Program-made: the position numbers and the translations under genes
The notes under the pieces: generated by a model
Seen by the model: only the letters and a program-made list of their open reading frames with translations
Database searches by the model: none
What the model was told of the DNA's origin: nothing
Assembly (NCBI GenBank): GCA_013423385.1
Contig: BLZA01000017.1
Coordinates: forward strand, 1,116,001-1,180,000
Direction: 5' to 3'
Origin: Naganishia liquefaciens
Lineage: Eukaryota; Basidiomycota; Tremellomycetes; Filobasidiales; Filobasidiaceae
DNA length: 64,000 bases
In this document: positions 45,291-56,782 of the stretch, in pieces
Position numbering within the stretch: position 1 is the first letter of the stretch
How the letters are laid out: the number at the start of each line of letters is the position of its first letter

Positions 45291-48200
45291 TCACTCGGCA
45301 GCGAGACGATACGCATCCGCCACCAAATACAAACTCCCTGTAACCACGGCGAAGCCCCACTTCTGCGCTTGCATGGCTATTTGCAGTCCTTCTTGTAACG
45401 TCGGAGTTGTGGCGATGTGGCTGTCCACAATCTGATTCCTTGACAGACCACAAGCTATAACCGCTGCCTGAATATCGATGGATGGGACGTTGCTGATCCA
45501 TGGCATACCCGCAACCGGCGTTGAAAACTGAACCGGCAAGACCTTGTCCGCCCGACGAATTCTGGTCAACATCGGTCGGAGTACCGTCAATGGTGTCTTT
45601 GGCGGAGAATGGGAGAGAGCAATGACGAAGACGATCGGCTCATCCGTTCGGATGCTGTCGATGTAGTTCATCAGAGACACAGCCGCGGACTCGTTGTGTG
45701 CGCCATCTACGAGCAACGGAATATCGCTTGTTGTCCCCATCGCATGACCAGCGAGTTTGATCCAGCTACATCGTCCAGGCCATTGCGTTTTTTGCAGACC
45801 CAATTGTATTGCGGAAGCCGTGATCATCTGTGCGCGCGGCTGGATTCGCAATGCTCGGGGATCTGACCGGATATGACTCAAAGCTGCGACAGCAGTCGCG
45901 GCATTTTCTTGTTGATGGCGACCAGCAAGGGCAAGCTCGAGCGATAATCCGTCGTCGGCACGACTGTACGAGTATCCGACTTCCTTTGAGTGACGTTGCA
46001 CAATGTCTAAAACGCTGGGATATATTTGTTTAGAGACAACGAGGTGTCCATGTGGAGTTGTAATGCCCAACTTGTCCGTTGCGATGGCTTCGATCGTATC
46101 ACCGAGGAATTTCTGGTGATCCATGTCGACAACGGTCAAAATGCTGCAGATCTGGCGTGACTTGTCGAGCACGTTTGTTGCATCGCGTAGTCCACCCATG
46201 CCGCATTCAATGAGCAATAGGTCGAGCGGCGGTTCCGCATTTGCAAATATGGAAAAGGCAGTTGCTGTTTCAATCTCGAATTCCGAATTCTGGAGATTGT
46301 TTTCAGCAACAAGCTGCTTGACCAGTTGTCGATGTCCATCATAAGCTTGTTGAGAGATGGGCTGCCCGTTGATGAGGATAGCGTCGCGAGGTGTGATGAG
46401 ATGAGGCGAGTTGTACCTGCCTGTGCGTAGGCCCGTGGTTGCAGCACAACTGTCGATCATGGCAGATACGGATCCCTTGCCGTTCGTGCCGGCGATGTGG
46501 ATGTGTGGAGTACGTACAGGTGAGATTAGTGACACAAGCTTTTGCATATCTTGCAATCCTAGATGTATACCGGTCTTCTGCTGCGGCGGTGGGGTCGAGA
46601 CAAAGGGCTTTTCGAGGGTACCCTGACCTGGTGCATGTTGCTGGGAGGCCGGGTTGCGGAACTTGAGTATGATCTTCTCCTCGTGTTTTCGCTCGAGAGG
46701 AACCTTGGTGGTGACATCGAGTATGTCGACAGCAGAAAGAGGATCTAATTGACTGGCCAGTAGTACGTCCAGTACTGGTGCTTTGTGCTCATCTTGCTCA
46801 ACGATCGAGTCCTGCAGTGCCTGCGGCAAAACCGGCTGCTTGTCGCTCTTGGGCTCGACAAATTCCGTTCTGCTATTTGTCGAGCCACTGCCGGGAACGG
46901 TGGTCGTTGATTTTCGACCCGCCCTCGAGGCGTTCGGATTGGCTCGCTTGGTGACAGGCGGAGTATATGACTCTTTTGGCGTCAGCTTGGATCTGTCACG
47001 CAACATCATGCGTCCGTGACCGTCGTTGCGCGCGCTCGAAACCGGTGTCGCTTGGTGGGCTTCGTCTACTCCCCAGCTGCTAAGAATGCCGAACAGGTCA
47101 TACGAGCGTCTGAGGAGATCGGAGTCGCGGAATTCCTTGGCAAGAGGTGCTGTTTGACCGTTACGTTTTCGTCGTGAAACTCGTTCGATCTAAGGGCTAC
47201 GCTTAGTTAATGCTCCGCAAGGATCCTTGTCAACTCACATTTGACAATGCAGACTCTTGCCACCAAGCTGAACGTGTATTCTCTTGAGGAAAGAAGCCCG
47301 CCACATGAGACATGGCCGCAGAAGTCAAAGCCTTGTCGCTGTAACCGCCTTCCAGCACAGAAACGACTTTGCCCTTGGCAAACGAGTCTGCAAACGCCGC
47401 AATGTCTTTGGTGATCCGCTCATAGAAGGATACCTAACACGTGAAATAGAGTTAGGCCAGATGGCAGGCTCATTAGAGGGCGACTTACTGGCACCTTGCG
47501 TGCATGCCGCTGCATGCTTGCTTGTTCGTGCTCGCACGCGTCGAAGCCGGCGCTGCACGAAAGCATGAGCATACTATTTCCTCCCAGTCGGATGCGCTTC
47601 ACCTGATATAGACGGTCGTGTGTTCCGCATCAGCGCGAGTCTCCTCGAGGAACTGCTTTGCCTTTTCCAGTACGGCTATGTAGCGAGGATACAGCCTCCC
47701 GTAAAAGTCTTCTTCAGATTCATAGTGCTGAAGATGAATGTTTTCCCTGCAAACGACAAAATGTCAATGGAGGTGCGTGAATGAACCCGCCATGACCCAC
47801 ACATATTGGCCGTGTGCCGCTATTGAGACCGAAGCATCCTTGATCAGATCAATGGATCCATCCTGCACCCGAGAGCGATGAGGTAACATGTCGCAGAGGT
47901 CTCCATCGCGCGTCTTACCTCGCACGGATAGCTCCACTGGACAAGAAAGTTGAGTATCGGTGAGATCATTTCTGTTGACAGACCGCACTCACGATATCAT
48001 GCAAACTGCCGTAAAACCCCTTCCAACCCCTTCTCCTCCTGCCACCATCCGTCCGCTCCGCCGGAGTCAACGGTGACAATGGCTTTCCGCCCTCGACCAG
48101 CAGATCCTCGTTATGGGAAGCTTCGTTGAGGTTCATGAGAATGGCTTGCGTGCCGTTGCCGTGATGCAGGTCGATATCGATGATGACGGCGCGGTCTTGG

Positions 48201-49267
48201 TTGTGCGCGAGGTATCCTATGTGGCGGGAATATCAGTCGCGAGCCGATAAGGCTAGGACATGCGCATACCGTGCATGGCACCCACGATCACGTTGTTGAC
48301 GTAGCAAAATCTGAAAGAGAGATTTGTCAGACTTTGTTCCAAGCTTGAGTTCCCCACTCACCCTGACGGCGCATCTTGTCCGCAATGATGTCCTGGCGGC
48401 CGTATAACGCAGAACGCCTTGGTCGCAACGTCCTCTTTCGGCGCTGCTTCTGCACGAGACTGGACTTCCCGATCAGCCTTGGCAGACTGACAGACTATAT
48501 CGACAGCCTGCGACACTGTCAAGACCTGTCCATCCCACCGTACGCATAAGAAATTCATCAATGCTTCTGTCTCGGCTACAACAACATTCCCCAGTACGAC
48601 TCACGCAGCCTTCGATTGCATCGATACTTCCCGGCCCGAGATACAGATCATTCGGATTCAAGCCCAGCCGCTCGCCTTCTTCCGTCCCGTCGCCCGCTCG
48701 CGGGATCTCGCATTTCCCGCGCTTGACTTTTTCTGGCGCCTCGAGACACCAACGTAGCAAGGCAGGGAGATACGTCGATGACGGGCCTGCCGAGATGCCA
48801 CTCGTCGCTCCGAGCGGTGGGAACGGTGCTTCCGGGGTCTCGGAATGCGCATACTGCAGTGCCGGGTGGTGACGGAGCGTCTTGCCCCTGTTGGCCGGGT
48901 CGAGAACACCCGCAGGATGGATGACTTGCGGAAGGCGGATAAACTCGGAAGGACGGCTGGGATTCGGTTGTGGTGTCGTCGCAGACGTATCAAGAGACAG
49001 TCCGCCCATCATGACGTTTATATCCGGTGTTGCCTCCCTCGTGCGTGATTGCCCTTCCGCATCTCGCACCTTTTCTCGTCTTGCTGCCTCATTTGCGCGC
49101 CGCTCAATCTCTAGGTTCGCTGTCGCCGCCGCTATGCCGACCAAGACTGCACGAATCCTCTCAGGCCGCTCCATGAGGTGCGGTGTGTCGGGCGTCCGTA
49201 TCCATTTGTGGTTTGTGCATGCTGGTTGCAGCAAGACTGCGAGGGGCGGTACTGGCAGGGCGGACAT
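45291..49267 (-). CDS. HOS3-type histone deacetylase joined in frame to dihydrofolate synthase (FOL3), 1,172 aa
   Basis: Ten exons: 49267-48605, 48570-48362, 48310-48270, 48216-47993, 47936-47919, 47862-47801, 47746-47603, 47552-47489, 47433-47239 and 47189-45291; phases agree throughout. Residues 1-540 are a HOS3-like deacetylase: HLMERPERIRAVLVGI, CVIRPPGHHC, GFCYVNNVIVGAMH, VIIDIDLHHGNGTQ, SLHDIWSYPCE, SAGFDACEHE and VVSVLEGGYSDKAL. The last exon first completes its C-terminal region (residues 541-600), passes a disordered linker, and then, with no stop, encodes a full FOL3 domain from about residue 747: IHIAGTNGKGSVSAMID (P-loop), LLIECGMGGLRDATNV, PLLVDGAHNESA and FVIALS. FOL3 makes dihydrofolate from dihydropteroate and glutamate. 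Either this is a true fusion, or FOL3 is also made separately from the internal ATG at 46547 (418 aa). Intron 1 is only 34 nt. Confidence 0.8.
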
Positions 49268-49612
49268 GTCCGTATCCGTCGTAATGAGCGAAAACGATAT
49301 CGCCTTGGCCGTTGCGCAAGAGGAAACCTCGATGACCAAGGGCGAATACTGGACATTATTATTGTCAATATTGTCAACTGAGACCTGATCGGCGGATTTA
49401 TGTCCCCATTACCTCCCCCGCGATGGCATTTTTCCGCGTAAATGGGGCGTGTTGTGGGTAGAATCTACTCCAACATGCGCACGATCGGGGACAATTATTA
49501 TCAAGGGCTGACATCTACTGCACTCGCATTGCCCGACTTGTGCTTCTCATCACGCAACACCATCGCCGACCGCAACACCGCCGACCACTCCCACCACGCA
49601 AGACACCTCAAG
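49268..49612. promoter_or_regulatory. Bidirectional promoter HOS3-FOL3 / SPO12-like
   Basis: 345 bp between divergent start codons; contains an ATATTGTCAATATTGTC-like AT-rich patch near 49370 and CG-rich sequence, no clear TATA box. Confidence 0.4.
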
Positions 49613-50181
49613 ATGCAGCCCCTGGGAACCTCACAGGGCAAGTCCCCCGGCATACCATCCCGCCCGCGCGCATAGAAAGCCTGACACCTTTCCTCCCCAC
49701 GCATTCTACCACTAGCCGCCAACGCCCCAGCAAAGCAACAACCGCCACTCGCCGCCGCTGGCGGTGCGCCTGCATTCGCCATCCAGAAAAAGGGTCTTCT
49801 CGCACGCACGAACATGATGGCCGCCAATCCACGAGGGTGAGCCTTTTTTGGCGCGAAAGGAACCTCTTTCCCCCTTCGTGGGCTTTGCTCACCATTTCCT
49901 CGGGGCTTTCTAGTATGGTCTCCCCGACGGATAATTTGATGTCGCCCGTGACTGCCAAGCTAACCAGCGCAAAACAAAGGCATTTCATGAAGTATGCTTT
50001 TACCCCTCAACGGACCACCAGATTAAAACCACTGGACTGACCCAATCCCATCCCGTGTGTGAACAGAGGAAAGCCAACGTCTCTCTTCTCCAGCATGATT
50101 GCTACCAACTCTCCGAGCAAGACCGACATTGATGAAAACTCGAAGCGGTCCACTGGCGCCGAGCATAATCCTTTGGCATGA
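49613..50181 (+). CDS. SPO12-like mitotic-exit protein, 112 aa
   Basis: Four exons: 49613-49637, 49716-49836, 49914-49991 and 50067-50181, in phase. The centre carries the Spo12 signature: SPTDNLMSPVTAKLTSAKQR followed, across an intron, by HFMKGKPTSLF. In yeast Spo12 works in the FEAR network that releases Cdc14 in early anaphase, in the nucleus and nucleolus. The N-terminal 50 residues (MQPLGTSQAANAPAKQQPP, then GGAPAFAIQKKG) are probably disordered. Intron 1 (49638-49715) begins GCAAGT and ends CTAG: a GC-AG intron, needed to keep the reading frame. The call depends on the short signature, which is strong; the family is small and divergent in fungi. Confidence 0.75.
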
Positions 50182-51031
50182 GCTCCGGTCTCTCACGTTC
50201 GGCGGGCAGCCATGGATCCGAATGGTCGGATATACGCCCTTTGGTAGACCGCAACGCACGGTCTGTCCTCCTGCACATCGAACACTGGAGGTAAAGTGTA
50301 ACAAAGGCTACGATCGAGGGAAAACGGGCCGAAGGCGCCGTCGTGTATTCTAGTCCAGGTTATAATATGTCGAGATACACAAGGCCTGTGATACCTGGAA
50401 TCGAGCTATGATTGCGGGAGTTCTTGGTATCATTGCACCAGGACAGACATTGAGCAGCATAGCGCTCCTTGCAGTGCAGTAACATACTTGGCTGTTGTCC
50501 GACGGATTTAACCTTATGCATCGCACACCCCAAATTCTCGAAGAACCAACTTTCGCTCGTGGACATGTACGAATGATCTGAATCTTTTCAAAGTGGCGCG
50601 CTACAGTGATACAAAATGGAAGGTGAAACACATGCGCGGGAGTCGGGACGCCGTGGTGTACAGGTTTGCAACCGCGGACCTAACGTCGAACTGCTGCCGA
50701 ATGGCAGAATTCGCAACCGGCATGTCAATTCCGATCTGTATGTGCTTTGAATGCGCACTGTTTGTATGCTGTTTGACTTGCGCTGGCAACGCCCTCGGCC
50801 AAGGGCTGACATGTTCTGACTGTGCAGGATGCGTGCCAAATGTACAATACGTGGCATGCGAGTACGTATCGCTGATTCATCCGATTGAGCCATGTTTGCC
50901 AAGAGTCGAGTAGCAATCCTGATACTTTGTTTAAATGCGTGCTACCTTGCTCCACGGGCTCTTGCTGTTGTTGCCAAGGATCACGTCAAATGAAAGGCAA
51001 GGCCGGACGTGTCTGAGTGAATATGCAAAGT
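50182..51031. other. Intergenic
   Basis: A cysteine-rich plus-strand frame of 106 codons (50593-50913) has no signal peptide or splice support and is not called. Nothing else seen. Confidence 0.5.
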
Positions 51032-52910
51032 TCAGGTAGTGATTCTTGCAGGTGGGCTCTGTGTCGAGCTGCTTGGTTCTCGATCTACGCCCGCACTAAT
51101 AGCCGTCGCTGGTGGAGGACTATATAGTTCGACGTGGGCAAGGGCCTGTAGCATATTAGACATGTGAGTTTGACCGTACTTTCAATCCCGCTGTCACAGC
51201 TCACCGTCTCTAGCATCTCCGCCAATCTCTTCTCCCTCTCATCGGCCTGCAACTCCATTTCCGCCAGGTGCGACTTGACATCATCCGCCATATCGCTGAT
51301 TTGCTGTATCGCTTCAGCGCGTTTCTCTCCCTGCGAGCGCATCAGTCTCATCTCGTGAGACTGTCCTGCCCGCTGACTGTTCCGAATTTGCTCCACCGCC
51401 GCCTCGAGTGCCGATGCGCTGCCTTGTAAACGGATGTGAAAGTCTTTCAAAACAATGGCAACCTGTCGAGGATCCTCCATGCTTCGAGAATCGATCGTCT
51501 CGCAGGCAAGGTGTTGTTTCTGGCCTTCTCCAGGCGAGCTGTAGCTCAAGCGCTCCACGAAATCTTCGACCTTTGCATCGTCATCCTCGAACCAACCGAC
51601 CTCATTCTCGTCATACCAGCTGTCCACCGACGCGGTTTCCGAGTCGGCGTTCGATTCAGCCGCCTTTGCGAGCGCCAGATCATCGGCCTCGTGCATACGG
51701 AGCGATTTCTTTCGTCGATTTTGTGTACCTCCCCTGTGACGACCGGTACCTCGGGTTGCTAAAAAATCGATTCCAAACTTTGACCCATTCTCGCTTATGT
51801 CGCTCTTGCGGTGCTCCTCCGTCGAAGGCGACTGAGAAATCAAGTTTTCTATCGAGCCGAGGTCTGGTAGCGTTGTATCGCTCGTTCCACCGCCCTGATG
51901 CGATCTCTCCTCGTGCAACTTTTCGGGCGAATCGCTTCTCTTCGCTTCCTTTCCGTCAAACCCCTTCAAACCCATATTCATCCATCCGGACCTCAGGCTC
52001 GCTCCATCCATCAAAAGACTCCTTCGCCTCTCCTCTCGCTTCGAGGCATTCGCCAGTGCCGGCACAACTTGTTCCTCGTAATTCATCGTTCGCTTTGCCG
52101 TAGGTTTGGGAGGGGTTCCGATCCTTGCTATACCTCGCCTTCTTGGCTGAGGCGTTTCGGGGCCATATTTTCCTCCCCCTGCTCCTGTTCTAAGGTCTCG
52201 GGCAGTTACTACATGTTGTGATGCTGCTGAATGGTATATTTGCGAAGCGATTTCAGAGAAGATTGTCGAAGTGGCTTCAGATGACTCCGCTGCAGGAGCT
52301 TCTGAGGGATCATTCGAAAATTGGTCAGGCGGATGGAGGCAGTTGTGTCGAGATGCTCCATTCTTCCCGCCGATTGGTTTTCGAAAGGCCTTGATTGCTG
52401 CGGGAGTTGCCGGGACGCCCGTACGTTCCTGACTGACGCCATTCAGCTTTCTTCGCCACGCCATGAAACTTTCCAACTTGCCTGCCAATTTGGACCCTCA
52501 TATGCTTCAATCTTCTTCTCCAGATCCTGAAGCCGAAATAGTGTCAGCACAACCCGCGCAAAATCCTCCCAACGCACCTTTGCGTAAGCCTTCCACTTTT
52601 TCAACTCTTCCTCGCATCGCTCATTCTCCCTACGAGGCATCATCAGCTGTTACTCTTTCACCCTTGTAACCGACTCACGACTGCGTGCTGACCAAGAGAT
52701 CCTCCAGGATGTTCTTCTCCCTGACGAGCTCTGCGTACTCTTCAGTCATCGTGTGTCTCTGCGACAGCTCGTAACGCAGCGTGTCAATCGTTTTTTGCAT
52801 CTGCCGTTCGTGTCAGATCAGAGCATGGCGTGGGGGGAAGCGAGATTTACCTGGACGCGATCTTGCTCCAGTACAAGCGTCTTCATCCTATCCGCAATCT
52901 TGGGCGTCAT
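51032..52910 (-). CDS. Coiled-coil protein of unknown function, 538 aa
   Basis: Six exons: 52910-52851, 52800-52679, 52629-52578, 52526-52482, 52428-51205 and 51145-51032; all in phase. The N-terminal 100 residues form a coiled coil (RVQMQKTIDTLRYELSQ, then EEYAELVREKNILEDLL and ENERCEEELKKWKAYAK). The middle is Ser/Pro/Arg-rich and disordered, with an acidic patch (DENEVGWFEDDDAKVEDFVE). A second coiled coil lies near residues 410-490 (DDVKSHLAEMELQADEREKR). The short last exon encodes a Pro/Ser-rich tail. The layout suggests a scaffold or cytoskeletal protein, but no family was recognised. Intron 4 (52481-52429) begins GCAAGT, a GC-AG intron; reading through it would seem to be a frameshift. 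Confidence 0.65.
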
Positions 52911-53096
52911 GTCATGCCGTCATGGTAACAAGAGGGAAATCCCTCAGGGATCAAACGTAGAAAGACGATCAACTACTTCTTTCCTGTTTCCCTGCGGATG
53001 CAAAATGTCAGACACGTAATGCCAGCGATATCGACGCGGCCAACATTCTCTTCGTCCTTCATATCTTCTTCACCTTCCTGCCCATTCACGCCCACC
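52911..53096. promoter_or_regulatory. Short bidirectional promoter
   Basis: Only 186 bp separate the coiled-coil gene and the YBR137W-like gene. A CT-rich patch lies just before the right-hand start codon. Confidence 0.45.
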
Positions 53097-53977
53097 ATGT
53101 CCTACTCGTTCGAAAAGAAAGCAACTGACTTCAAGCTCAATGACCCGGCCCTCCTGGACCTCCTCGACGCACATCACGCACGCCTCCGTTTCCCCAAATT
53201 CAGCGCCCACATTGCGTTCGAGCTCGGCCTGGCACTCAGGGAGGAATTTGCTGCGCGATATGGAGATGAAGAGTCCGGAAGGAAGGCAATGCAGGGCGTC
53301 AAGGAGGGACTTGGTGAGCTTTGTCCCTGAGGAGGGGGAGATGGGTGCTGATTTTGTTCAAAGGCGCTGTAATGGCGATCAAACTGTTTGACGGACAACA
53401 ACTCTTCGCCTGCTCCATCGGAAAAGCCGGCGCCACAAGTACGTCCAGCATAATCTTCCTTGGGTGTCCTCGCTGATACCCCGTACTGCATCTAGCCGCC
53501 GACAACTGGACATGGGTCAACGGCAAAGAAGCCGTCGTCAAGCGCACAGGCAAAGCAAGCTTTCTCATGGGTCGTCTGTACGTTCCCCCTCAGCAAATTC
53601 ATCCCTTCGCCAACGCTCACTCCGCACCTTTCCCGTCACAGATTCGAGATTCAAGGCAGAAAACCTGAAGACAAGGGCTTTCCCTTCCCGCAATACGCGT
53701 GTCATGGCGGTGGCTACCCCATCTGGCTGAGCAGCAACTCGACGGGGCCGATCGGGACGATCCTTGTTAGCGGTCTCCCGCAGGCGGAGGATCATCAGGT
53801 GCGTTTTCATCCTTCGTAAAGCTTCGTTTGAATAGTATTGACGGATTGCGTTCTCTGCGTCGGGTTATGCAGCTCATTGTAAGTTGACCGAGCGGACGAC
53901 GGAAGAGCGTTTAGAGCTGAGTTTTATGTTTACAGGTGGACACGCTCGTCAAGTTCCTTCCGACGCTGGAAAAGTAG
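53097..53977 (+). CDS. GlcG/HbpS (haem-degrading family, YBR137W/UPF0303-like) protein, 192 aa
   Basis: Exons 53097-53313, 53364-53438, 53496-53577, 53642-53798, 53873-53878 and 53936-53977; all in phase. The core matches the family: AHIAFELGLALREEFAARYG, GAVMAIKLFDGQQLFACSIG, a conserved DNWTWVNGKEAVVKRTGKAS, CHGGGYPIWL and TGPIGTILVSGLPQAEDHQ followed by LIVDTLVKFL. The yeast relative YBR137W is a small cytosolic protein of unclear biochemical role; bacterial members bind haem. Exon 5 consists of just six bases, CTCATT (Leu-Ile), between two ordinary introns. If it were read through, translation would stop two codons later. Confidence 0.82.
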
Positions 53978-54582
53978 GAGGTGTCGTGCCCATAGGTCGA
54001 AGATATCGCCTGGGGCAGAGGGCCGTTCTACTTGATCACCTGTCAACACCCAAAATGAGTTATCATTCAGCATAGCTCGTCATATACGCTATACACCATG
54101 CGATATTCAATAGACATTCCGCGGATCAATCACAACTCTCATTCCGCGTCATTTGTCTCCTGTTTTGTTGAACGACGAAGAGTAGACTTCACAGAACGTC
54201 CAAGCAGAGAGGGGAATAGAGATCCACAAATTTGCGCTGGCCCCGTTGACGTAAATGGTCGTTCTTGGGTCACTCGCAGTCACTCGCCCTCGCTTTTCGC
54301 AGAGTAGCCGCTCTTCTCTCGGCAGTAGCAGCAAGGCGCTAGGACTGCCTCGTCTACGTTCGAGAGCGCTCCAAGCGCTCTCTGCGACTCTCCTTCAGCG
54401 GCTCTTCTGTATCGCCCCTGAACATCCTTTGTGTGATACCTCCTTTCAGCATGCGATTGCGATATTCCGGCGCTTTGTATAAAGGCAAAGTCTCTCCAGG
54501 ACATATAAGACGGTCGAGCTCAACCGGCGACTCAACACGCATACGTTTTCTTCATCGATCTCTAACAAGAAAGATCATCGCC
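53978..54582. other. Intergenic, promoter of the 54583 gene
   Basis: No gene. Its right end has a TATA box and a pyrimidine/adenine-rich leader before the next ATG. Confidence 0.5.
54478..54483 (+). promoter_or_regulatory. TATA box of the 54583 gene
   Basis: TATAAA lies 105 bp before the ATG. Confidence 0.5.
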
Positions 54583-54879
54583 ATGCAGACTACTCTCCTG
54601 CGATCTCTATCACACGACCAGCCATCCGCCAATCAGGCCTCGGCAGACCCAAAGTACTGCCGCCACTGTTTCCCCAGCTTCGAGATCCCGCACATTGATG
54701 CCCTCAACGCTCGTCAAACTGGCGAATGGTACCCTTTTACGGATTTGGCTTACGGTCAGCGATGGCAAGTGCATGCGAGCAAGGCGGAGGTGGCGTTCTG
54801 TGGCGAGAGGGAGGCAGGTGATGCTTTTGCCCGAGCAATCAAGGGAGAAGCTATTCGGGTCAACCGCGTCCCGCTTTGA
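54583..54879 (+). CDS. Unknown small protein, 98 aa
   Basis: A single exon starting MQTTLLRSLSHDQPSANQAS. The middle has a Cys pair (YCRHCFPSFEIPHIDALNAR) and an aromatic segment (GEWYPFTDLAYGQRWQ). A good TATA box and an A-rich start context (GCCATG after an AAGAAAGATC leader) support a real, possibly inducible gene. No family, signal peptide or membrane span was recognised. Confidence 0.45.
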   Translation: MQTTLLRSLSHDQPSANQASADPKYCRHCFPSFEIPHIDALNARQTGEWYPFTDLAYGQRWQVHASKAEVAFCGEREAGDAFARAIKGEAIRVNRVPL

Positions 54880-56782
54880 TCTTGGCACTCAGCTGCGTCG
54901 CGAAGGACACGTCATGACTCATGAGGTTGGAAGAAGGTGACAGACGGCATTCTTCCGGCGGTCGCGGACGGTTACTGGTACTTGAGAAATGGCCGGGCAA
55001 TGCGTTCTATACTTTGTAAACTTCAAGAAACAAGTCAGGCTTACCCTATGAGTCATGATAAGCGCATTGGTCATGGGGGATCGCGTTTGTGGAGCTCTTT
55101 TGGCGCGACAGTGAGATCCGACAGAGTGATTGTTTGTCAGAAAGGATGTTTTTTTGTCATTGTCGATGAGTTTCATAAGACGCACATATCAATCTGGTGA
55201 GGGCTCTTTATGGCGCCGCCACCACGGGGACAAGATTACGTTAGGAATCCCATTCAGATCCCCTTTCCGGACTGTACAGTACAGCTGCCGCTATGCTTGC
55301 AGTCGGCATGCCATCCCTTTACCTGACTTTGTTTGGATTTCCAAATCTATCAGATAATACAAAAGCAGCTGGGAAGTCTAAGAGAAGAAGGGGGTCCTTT
55401 TCAGACTGCACCTAAGAATATTTCTCGCATTCGACCGAGCGACAAGCATCGATCAAATTGCCTTATGACTATCATGTAACATGTATACCTCCAAGCTTCA
55501 ACCTGAGGTATAAAGCCACCGAATGGCGACCTGTCCTCCCAAATGCCACAAGGGGGTATCTAGTCACAAATCTTGGTCAATCCGCATGCCGAGGTAAATC
55601 GTTACCCTTCTACAAGCAGCGAGCGTGTCTAGAGCCATATAAGCTTCCGGTACGATGAATGTCTTGAATGACCTCGTCATCGACGTCACGGGATTTGACG
55701 GCGTGAATTGGTCTGGATTGCGTAAGTTACTTTGCAGCTGTTGGTCCTCATTCTTCATGTCATGAGTCCCTTCTGGCCGCATTCTCGCGTCTACACGTCC
55801 TGCAAGGTTTGCAAACCTTTCGTGGCGCGTTGGTCTGTCGACTTGGTCAAGACACCACAGGCAAGCTATGGCTTGTCCAATTGCTCCGAATACATAAATC
55901 CAAAATTTAGTCAGCTCATCAATAGGTCATGTGACGTAGACCATAGGAATGGCTGCTCTTTCCTTCCAGTTGATTCTTTTCTGTCAAATTTGCTGAATCT
56001 TTAATTAACGCAACAAAGGATGCAGCTCCGCCGAAACTTTGTCGAGAAAACGTGATCTGTCCGGGAATATCCTCAGTCTTCACTTTCAGATTAAGCTCTG
56101 CGAGTACCGGATTGCTGTTTCAAGCCCCTAAAATAGCAACCGGGCATCGTGCTACATATATTCCAACAAGGTGGAATCGAGTATGAGCCCATTCTTCAAC
56201 GAAACTTGAGGTACCTTTCGGCGTTCAAGTACCAACAGTAGCTTGGCTTTGTATAGCCTCACTTTGCATAGCTTTGGGAGATTACCTTCGGTGGGTAAGG
56301 GGCACAGCGAAGAAGAGGAGGGGGAAATCAAGTTTTGTCAAAATGTCTCCTTTCGGACCCTGCCGACAATTCGTATCATCCCACTGTCGAAACATCGGCT
56401 GAGTTGTCATCGAACGGCGAATTTTTGGGTGAAAGGTGTCAAAGTGGCGTCGTGACACAGCAAAGAGCATGACAGGCCAAAATAACTCAAGCGGCTTTTG
56501 CTGCTGAAGGTGCCTTCTTTGATCAATGTAATTCATCTTCCGCTAGTCGCATCGCCTCAAACACCGCCCTCTGACGAGTCTCGAAGGAACGTAGCTTTTA
56601 CGAAACACCGCTTGAGAATTTTTTAGATTCCTGTACAGATATAAAAGAAAGCCATAAGGGAGGTAAAAACGCTCGACGACCATCTGGGCTTAAACCTGAA
56701 GTCCTCCTGTACACCGAAGCTCAAGTCAAGGCACAGATCGACGTCGGCGACCTGTTATTCGCTCCCGACAAAGAATTCTGCC
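54880..56782. other. Intergenic, 1.9 kb, AT-richer
   Basis: Only short scattered frames on both strands. The right end has a TATA box. No repeats or RNA genes were recognised. Confidence 0.5.
56640..56646 (+). promoter_or_regulatory. TATA box of the 56783 gene
   Basis: TATAAAA lies about 140 bp before the ATG at 56783. Confidence 0.5.

Noticed and set aside
50593-50913. Cysteine-rich 106-codon frame as a secreted effector
   Set aside because: It has no signal peptide at its start and no promoter or splice support.
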